Position numbers and translations under genes: made by a program. The notes under the pieces were generated by a model. That model saw nothing but the letters and a program-made list of their open reading frames with translations, did not search any database and was not told where the DNA came from. Below, one piece after another: positions 59,070-64,000 of a stretch of 64,000 nucleotides of DNA (position 1 is the stretch's first letter; each line of letters begins with the position of its first letter). Location of the stretch: NCBI RefSeq assembly GCF_013409935.1, contig NZ_JACCCO010000001.1, forward strand, positions 3,100,001 to 3,164,000, read 5' to 3'. This DNA comes from Streptosporangium sandarakinum. GTDB lineage: Bacteria > Actinomycetota > Actinomycetes > Streptosporangiales > Streptosporangiaceae.

Positions 59070-59177
59070 CGTGCACCTCCTCCCGAGGTCCGAAGGTCGA
59101 TGTCAACGATGGCCGCCGCCGCTGGAGCGGCGTCGCCGCGGCACTGAACCCGGCGCGGGCACGGGCGGGCGGCGCGG

Positions 59178-59210
59178 CCAGTGAACCGCCAGTGAACCGC
59201 CAGTGGACCC
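59178..59210. promoter_or_regulatory. three contiguous 11-bp direct repeats, SARP/PHO-box type
   Basis: CCAGTGAACCG (59178-59188), CCAGTGAACCG (59189-59199) and CCAGTGGACCC (59200-59210). On the minus strand, toward the peptide gene, each reads GGTTCACTGG, one helical turn apart. SARP activators and PhoP bind direct repeats with exactly this 11-bp period, and GTTCAC is typical of PHO and AfsR boxes. The repeats lie 109 bp upstream of the peptide start and 298 bp from the SARP gene start. A more degenerate GGGTTCAGTGC is at 59141-59151, out of phase. Confidence 0.65.
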
Positions 59211-59234
59211 GGCGCGACCGGCCGTACGACGCGT

Positions 59235-59305
59235 CCGTACGGCGGAGCGGACCCGCGCCGTGCCGGCCGTACGGCAGGGCGGATCGCGCCGTACGGCGGA
59301 GCGGA
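59235..59305. repeat. 17-bp repeated element in the divergent promoter region
   Basis: CCGTACGGCGGAGCGGA occurs at 59235-59251 and identically at 59289-59305 (54 bp apart). The intervening DNA carries further GCCGTACGGC palindromes (around 59265 and 59340). The region 59070-59507 separates the divergent peptide operon and SARP gene and holds no other gene. Confidence 0.6.
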
Positions 59306-59417
59306 AAGCACGGTGCCGGCCGCGTCGCCGGGGCCGGTGCCGTACGGCGCGGTCCTGGGGTGGAGCGGCCATCCGGCGACGGGAAAGAGGAGGAAGTGAC
59401 AGCGGTGATGGCCGGGA

Positions 59418-59446
59418 TTGGACACATCACAATCTCGCTTTACATT
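59418..59446 (+). promoter_or_regulatory. candidate promoter of the SARP gene
   Basis: TTGGAC (59418-59423), a 17-bp spacer, TACATT (59441-59446), in a locally AT-rich stretch. The transcript would start near 59453, about 55 bases before ATG 59508. Confidence 0.45.
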
Positions 59447-59507
59447 CCGTCAAAACATATGATTCTCCAGATTTCCGGCACTGACCGTGGGCTTTTTCAG
59501 GAGAGAA

Positions 59508-61859
59508 ATGGCGGATATACGGTTCAGCCTGCTCGGTTCACTACGGGTATGGCGAGGAAATACCGAGGTCGCGATCAGCTCGGACAAACAACGGACCGTT
59601 CTCGCTCTGCTGCTGCTGAAGGCGGGGACGCCCGTCCACCGCCAGGAGATCATCGACGCCGTGTGGAGCGACGGCGCCCCGGACTCCGTGGTCAACCTCG
59701 TCCAGACCTACGTGGGGCGGCTGCGCCGCCGCGTCGATCCGTCCCACGTGGCCCGGTCCGGCGTCTCCTGGCTCGCCGGGCTGGGACCCGCGTACGCGAT
59801 CCGGCTCGACCGGTGCGACACCGACCTGGTCCGCTTCCGGACGGCGGTGGCGCGGGCCGGGCGGGCCGGCTCCCCCAGGGAGACCCTGGAGCTGCTGCTG
59901 CGGGCACTGCAGCTCTGGCAGGGCCCCTGTCTGTCCGATCTCGGCCACGCGGTCCGGGGGCACCCCTGGGTCCGCGCGGCCGACCAGGAACGCGTGGACG
60001 GCCTGCTCGAGGCCGCCAAGCTCGCCCTCCAGCTCGGCCTGACCTGCGAGGTCATCCCGCAGTTGCGGGCCGTCGCCGCGGCCGAGCCGCTGAACGAGGC
60101 GGTGCACTCCTGGCTCGTGCTCGCCCTCGCGGGCGCCGGGGCGCAGGCCGAGGCGCTGTCCGAGTACGAGGCGACCCGCAGGAGGCTGGCGGACGAGCTC
60201 GGCATCGACCCCGGCCCGCAGCTACGCGCGGCGCACCTGCAGGTGCTGCGGCAGGAGACGGGCCCGTCCTCCTCCTACGAGCCCTACGAGTCCTACGACT
60301 CCTGCGAGTCATGCGAGTCCGCGCCCTCCGGTGGAACGTTCCGCCCGTCCCTCCTGCCTCCCGACGTCGCCGACTTCACCGGGCGGGAGAAGACGGTCGG
60401 CCGGCTCCGCGGCGCGCTGACCGCCCGCGGCACCGGGTCCGTCGCCGTGGGGCTCGTCACCGGGCAGGGCGGCGTCGGCAAGACCGCCACGGCCCTGCAC
60501 GTGGCCCACCGGCTGGGCGAGGCGTTCCCGGACGGCCAGCTCTACGCCGACATGCACGGCTCCAGCGCGTGCCCCGCGGACCCGTCGCGGGTGCTGGCCC
60601 GGTTCCTGCGCGCCCTCGGCGTCCACGCCTCCGCCGTCCCCCAGGACCTGGAGGAACGGATCGACCTGTACCGCAGCCGGCTCGCCGGCCGCCGGATGCT
60701 CGTGGTGCTCGACGACGTCGCCGACCACGCGCAGGCCAGGCCGCTGTTACCCGGCTCGCCCACCTGCTCGGTCATCGTGACCAGCCGCTCCCGGCTGCCG
60801 GGCTGGCCGGGCGCCGCCCGCGTCGAGCTGGAGCCGCTGGAGCCGGGGGAGGCCGCGGACATGCTGGCGAACGTCCTCGGCCGCGAGCGCGTCGCCGCGG
60901 AGCCCGGGGCCGCCGCCGAGGTCACCCGGCTGTGCGGGTGTCTGCCGCTGGCGCTGCGCGCCGCCGGGACGCGGCTCGCCGGCCGTACGCACTGGACGCT
61001 CGCGCGGTTCGCCGAGCGGCTGGACCGCGACGGCCTCGACGAGCTCGCCCTCGGTGACCCGGACGTCAGGGGAGGCATCGCCGCCGACTACCACCGGCTG
61101 GACGAGGCGGCGCGGCGGGCCGTCCGCCTCCTCGGCGTCCTGGACCTCCCCTCCTTCGCCACGTGGACCATCGCGATGGTGCTGGAAACATCCCAGGAGG
61201 CGGCGGAGGAGCTCGCCGACTCCCTCGCCGACGCGCGCATGCTGGAGATCACCGAGCCGGACGCCGCCGGCCAGACCCGCTACCGGTTCCACGAGCTCGT
61301 CCGCCGCTACGCCCGCGAGCAGGCCGCGCAGGAGGAGAGCGGCACCGTCGTCGACGTGGTGATCACCCGCACCCTCGCGGCCTTCCTCACCCTGGCGCAG
61401 GAGGCCGACGAGCGCCTGCCGTCGGCCCGGTACACCCCGGTGCGGGGCAGGGCGCCGCGCTGGCCGCCTCCGGCGCGGGTCCGCGAGACGCTGCTCGCCG
61501 ACCCCATCGCCTGGTTCGAGAGCGAGCGGGCCTCCCTGGTCGCCGCCGTGCTGCAGGCGTCGGCCCTCGGCCTGGACGAGCTGTGCTGGGAGCTGACCGC
61601 CGCGATGCTGAACGACGCGGCGCTGCGGTCCTCCTGGACCGGTGTGGAGCGAGCCCTCCGGGCCGCCCTGGCGGCCTGCCGCCGGTCCGGGGACCGGCTC
61701 GGCGAGACCGTGGCGCTGCGCGGGCTGGCCGAAGCGCGACTGGGACGCGAGCACCGCCTGGAAGGGGATGAGGCCCTGGTACCGGCCCGTGGCGGGACGG
61801 TTCGCTCGCCGGAGCCTGCGGAGAATGACCCGCCGATGGCACGATCTACCTATGCCTGA
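59508..61859 (+). CDS. SARP-family activator with NB-ARC domain (AfsR-like, no TPR)
   Basis: A 783-residue regulator: N-terminal OmpR-type winged helix ('RFSLLGSLRVWRGNTEVAISSDKQRTVLALLLLKAGTPVHRQEIIDAVW'), BTAD helical domain ('DTDLVRFRTAVARAGRAG...LSEYEATRRRLADELGIDPGPQLRAAHLQVL'), a Tyr/Ser/Cys-rich linker, then NB-ARC with Walker A 'VTGQGGVGKTATALHVAHRL', Walker B 'MLVVLDDVADHAQ', 'VIVTSRSRLPG' and 'GCLPLALRAAG'. The TPR array of AfsR is missing: only a short helical tail follows. ATG 59508 has AGGAG. It is divergent from the peptide operon and probably acts on the 11-bp repeats. Confidence 0.88.
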   Translation: MADIRFSLLGSLRVWRGNTEVAISSDKQRTVLALLLLKAGTPVHRQEIIDAVWSDGAPDSVVNLVQTYVGRLRRRVDPSHVARSGVSWLAGLGPAYAIRLDRCDTDLVRFRTAVARAGRAGSPRETLELLLRALQLWQGPCLSDLGHAVRGHPWVRAADQERVDGLLEAAKLALQLGLTCEVIPQLRAVAAAEPLNEAVHSWLVLALAGAGAQAEALSEYEATRRRLADELGIDPGPQLRAAHLQVLRQETGPSSSYEPYESYDSCESCESAPSGGTFRPSLLPPDVADFTGREKTVGRLRGALTARGTGSVAVGLVTGQGGVGKTATALHVAHRLGEAFPDGQLYADMHGSSACPADPSRVLARFLRALGVHASAVPQDLEERIDLYRSRLAGRRMLVVLDDVADHAQARPLLPGSPTCSVIVTSRSRLPGWPGAARVELEPLEPGEAADMLANVLGRERVAAEPGAAAEVTRLCGCLPLALRAAGTRLAGRTHWTLARFAERLDRDGLDELALGDPDVRGGIAADYHRLDEAARRAVRLLGVLDLPSFATWTIAMVLETSQEAAEELADSLADARMLEITEPDAAGQTRYRFHELVRRYAREQAAQEESGTVVDVVITRTLAAFLTLAQEADERLPSARYTPVRGRAPRWPPPARVRETLLADPIAWFESERASLVAAVLQASALGLDELCWELTAAMLNDAALRSSWTGVERALRAALAACRRSGDRLGETVALRGLAEARLGREHRLEGDEALVPARGGTVRSPEPAENDPPMARSTYA

Positions 61860-62442
61860 CCCATCTGTCGTCACGACGGTGATATCGACGGTAGGCACGC
61901 TTCTGGGGGCTCTGGGAGGAGTGGCGCTGACCCAGGGGACCACCGCCCGGCGCGAGAGACGCCAGGCGGAGCGCGACCGGCGCGACCGGCGGCGTGACGA
62001 GCTCCGGCAGGCGTGCGCGAACCTGTCCGAGTCGGCCGCTCAGCTCAGGATGACGATCGAGATCGCGGCCCAGCGTCACTGGCGGGACATGGACGTCAGG
62101 CTCGGCGCCGTCCAGGAGCACGCGACGGCCACGGGTCTGCACGCCGCGCAGGTGTCTCTGACGGCTCCCGAGGAGGTGGCGTCCGCCGCGCTGGCCCTGG
62201 CCGAGTCGGCCGGCCGGAGCGCCGCCGCCGCGGTGAAGTCCATCGACCTGGCCTTCCAGGACGGCGTCTGCCTGGGCGGCCAGATGAGGAGTGCCCCGGA
62301 CCTGCGCGACCTCGACGCCCGTCTCGCCGCCTTCCAGCTCGCCGCCAGGCGCGAGGTGACCGGCGGCCCGGAGGCGGGGAGCACGCCGGACCCCGGCACG
62401 GGACGCCGCCGGGACGGGGAGGTGACGCGCCGCACGGAGTGA
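61852..62442 (+). CDS. membrane-anchored hypothetical protein
   Basis: A 196-residue protein whose ATG overlaps the end of the SARP gene by 8 bp. One hydrophobic segment at the N-terminus ('VVTTVISTVGTLLGALGGVALTQG') is followed by a very basic stretch (ARRERRQAERDRRDRRRDEL) and helices likely to form a coiled coil. The orientation rule predicts a cytosolic bulk. I recognise no family. The overlap suggests joint expression with the regulator, perhaps tying its activity to the membrane. Confidence 0.65.
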   Translation: MPDPSVVTTVISTVGTLLGALGGVALTQGTTARRERRQAERDRRDRRRDELRQACANLSESAAQLRMTIEIAAQRHWRDMDVRLGAVQEHATATGLHAAQVSLTAPEEVASAALALAESAGRSAAAAVKSIDLAFQDGVCLGGQMRSAPDLRDLDARLAAFQLAARREVTGGPEAGSTPDPGTGRRRDGEVTRRTE

Positions 62443-62479
62443 GGGCGGCACGGAGTGATCGCCGTGCGACTCCGCGTCG

Positions 62480-64000
62480 TCACCGCCCCGGATCGTCATG
62501 GTACGGCTCACCCGGCTCCGAGGCCGCCAGCAGTCCCAGGGCGACCTCGCGCCGGTGGGGTGGCAGCGGCGCACCAGCGGCCGTCAGCGCCCGGCCCGCG
62601 AGGTCGGCGGCGCCGACCCGGTCTCCCTCCGCCGCCCGTGCCCGCGCGCCGTACAGCAGTACGGAACCCTCGTGCGGCGCGTCGGCGAGCACGGCGGCCA
62701 ACTCGCCGTCGGCGGCCCCGAAGTCGTGCAGCGTGGCCAGCGCGAAGGCGCGGGCCGCCCGGGTGACGGGCTCCGCGCGGTGCGGCACCCGGTCCAGATC
62801 GCGTAGCGCCTCCTCGGCCTCGCCGAGGTCGGCGAGGATCTCCCCGCGCACGCGCAGGGCGTCCGGCGTGTTCCCGTCGACGGCCAGCACCCCGTTGAGC
62901 ACCGCCACGGCCGCCCGTGGGCGACCCAGCTCCCCGAGCGCCCACCCGAGCTGGGTCTGCACCGTCAGGTCGTTGGGCACCCGCTCGACGGCCGCACGCA
63001 GCAGGGTGAGGGCGAGCGCCCCGTCCCCCTGCCGTAGGTGTAGCCGACCGGCCGCCGCCAGCAGCCGCCCCACCGCGGAGGTGTCTCCCAGGGCCTCGAA
63101 CATGGTCGTGGCCGTGTCGTAGGACCGGACGGCCTCCTCCAGGTCGCCCTCCTCGCAGGCGATGTTGCCGAGCAGGGACCACGCCTCGGCGCGCGGGCGC
63201 AGATCGTCGTCACCGGCTTCCAGGATCCTCCGGACGTGCCCGCGCGCGAGCGCGGCCTCCCCCTCGGCGAGGGCTTGGACCGCGGCGTGCAGCAGCGCCG
63301 CGGAGGACGTCGGCGCCGGAGGAACCGCCGGAACCGGGCCGCCGACGACGAGCCCGCGGACGACCGCGGCGAGACGGTCGTCGTACAGCGCGTACTCCCG
63401 CGAGCCGGACGCCCCTCCCTCGGACCGGAGGAGGTGGAGGGCGGCCAGTGCCCGCAGCACGGAACCGGGCACGCCGGCTGCCTCCGCCTCCCGTTCGCCG
63501 ACCCGCGCGCGTCCGGGGAAGCCTGCGGTGAGTGTCCGTCCCAGCCAGTTGAGCAGCCGTTCGGGGTACAGGTCATGGTCGGTGGCGATCCCGGAGACGA
63601 CGCGCCGCCAGGTGTCGCCGAGGAACCGCTCGGCGCCGCCCTCCCGGCGCAGGTGTGGTCCGGTGACGACGTCGGCGCCGGAGAACGTCTCCCACAGCGA
63701 GGAACACGCCGTCTGGACCAGCGCCGGGTGCACCGTGTCGGTCGGAGAGGCGACCGGTCTTCCCATGTCGTCGAGGAGCGTCACCGAGCGGAGGTCGTCG
63801 ACCAGTTCCTCCGCCGCGCCGGGCGCGAAGGGACGGCCCCGGGTCTCCGAGGGGCCGCGGACCGCCCGCGTCGCCGCGTCGCGATCCAAGGGCGCCAGGA
63901 CGACCTTCGAGCCCGCGGCCGTCCCGAACCGGGCACGGTAGGGCTCGAAGAGATCGGTGAACTCCTCTCGGCCCGCGAGCAGCAGGTGCAGTCCCGGATG
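62480..64000 (-). CDS. STAND-type ATPase with TPR-like repeats (5' end beyond window)
   Basis: The frame is open to the right edge, so the visible 506 residues are the C-terminal part. They begin 'HPGLHLLLAGREEFTDLFEPYRARFGTAAGSKVVLAPLDRDAATRAVRGPS', which is the sensor-like end of a STAND/AAA ATPase core, continue with a winged-helix-like region ('ELVDDLRSVTLLDDMGRPVAS...GSVLRALAALHLL') and finish with TPR-like repeats ('RAEAWSLLGNIACEEGDLEEAVRSYDTATTMFEALGD...'). The nucleotide-binding loop lies outside the window. It is convergent with the membrane-anchored gene. A regulatory or defence role is possible; neither can be shown. Confidence 0.72.
   Translation of the reverse strand, partial: HPGLHLLLAGREEFTDLFEPYRARFGTAAGSKVVLAPLDRDAATRAVRGPSETRGRPFAPGAAEELVDDLRSVTLLDDMGRPVASPTDTVHPALVQTACSSLWETFSGADVVTGPHLRREGGAERFLGDTWRRVVSGIATDHDLYPERLLNWLGRTLTAGFPGRARVGEREAEAAGVPGSVLRALAALHLLRSEGGASGSREYALYDDRLAAVVRGLVVGGPVPAVPPAPTSSAALLHAAVQALAEGEAALARGHVRRILEAGDDDLRPRAEAWSLLGNIACEEGDLEEAVRSYDTATTMFEALGDTSAVGRLLAAAGRLHLRQGDGALALTLLRAAVERVPNDLTVQTQLGWALGELGRPRAAVAVLNGVLAVDGNTPDALRVRGEILADLGEAEEALRDLDRVPHRAEPVTRAARAFALATLHDFGAADGELAAVLADAPHEGSVLLYGARARAAEGDRVGAADLAGRALTAAGAPLPPHRREVALGLLAASEPGEPYHDDPGR

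Noticed and set aside
59101-59106. TTGACA (minus strand) as the -35 of the peptide gene
   Set aside because: No -10 at 16-18 bp; that position is occupied by the Shine-Dalgarno. The promoter is more likely near the 11-bp repeats.

Overview
The window comes from a high-GC (roughly 72-74 percent) actinomycete. GTG starts are frequent, genes often overlap by 4 bp, and the gene order from about 11 to 48 kb matches the conserved actinobacterial block that carries bldG, ssd, acs, nth, crp, wblA/whiB4 and ponA2 in Streptomyces coelicolor (around SCO3547-SCO3580) and Mycobacterium tuberculosis (around Rv3649-Rv3683). A BldG ortholog and WblA point to a sporulating actinomycete; Streptosporangiaceae would fit, but the genus is an inference. 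REGION 1 (0-10.9 kb) is mixed metabolic and regulatory: an HD nucleotidase, a Rieske membrane protein, a TauE-type exporter, a lone ABC ATPase, MarR, a NarL-type two-component pair, an SDR coupled to a divergent QueA-like protein, and a secreted protein. A noncoding repeat family occurs at 0.3-0.6 kb and, inverted, at 5.2-5.4 kb. REGION 2 (11-48.1 kb) is the conserved core. It holds serB, sixA, the proton pyrophosphatase, bldG with its anti-sigma partner, a DUF1998 helicase, a Tad pilus locus split by a frameshifted TetR remnant, ssd, a 6C small RNA, acsA, nhaA behind a structured leader, an EphE-like hydrolase, a MarP-like protease, nth, crp with an upstream CRP-like site, an MBL protein, NUDIX and RidA genes, a Get3/ArsA-like ATPase pair, wblA, a PonA2-type PBP and a metallophosphoesterase. 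REGION 3 (48.0-64 kb) begins at tRNA-Pro(CGG) and a HAD gene fragment and is accessory in character. It carries DMT, acetate-type and MFS transporters. An archaeal-type aspartyl-tRNA synthetase lies behind a complete translational T-box leader: stem I, specifier GAC, T-box bulge, and a sequestrator covering the Shine-Dalgarno and start. The most unusual locus is 54.2-61.9 kb. A 26-codon peptide gene with a near-perfect Shine-Dalgarno is followed by a hairpin, a PqqD-like/HExxH membrane metalloprotease, a TPR protein with a P-loop-less ATPase-like N-terminus, and an Old Yellow Enzyme. This operon diverges from a SARP/NB-ARC regulator, with three contiguous 11-bp direct repeats of SARP/PHO-box type between them. 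The layout suggests a RiPP or secreted signal peptide system without a recognised modifying enzyme; its chemistry cannot be read from the sequence. The window ends inside a STAND-type ATPase with TPR-like repeats.
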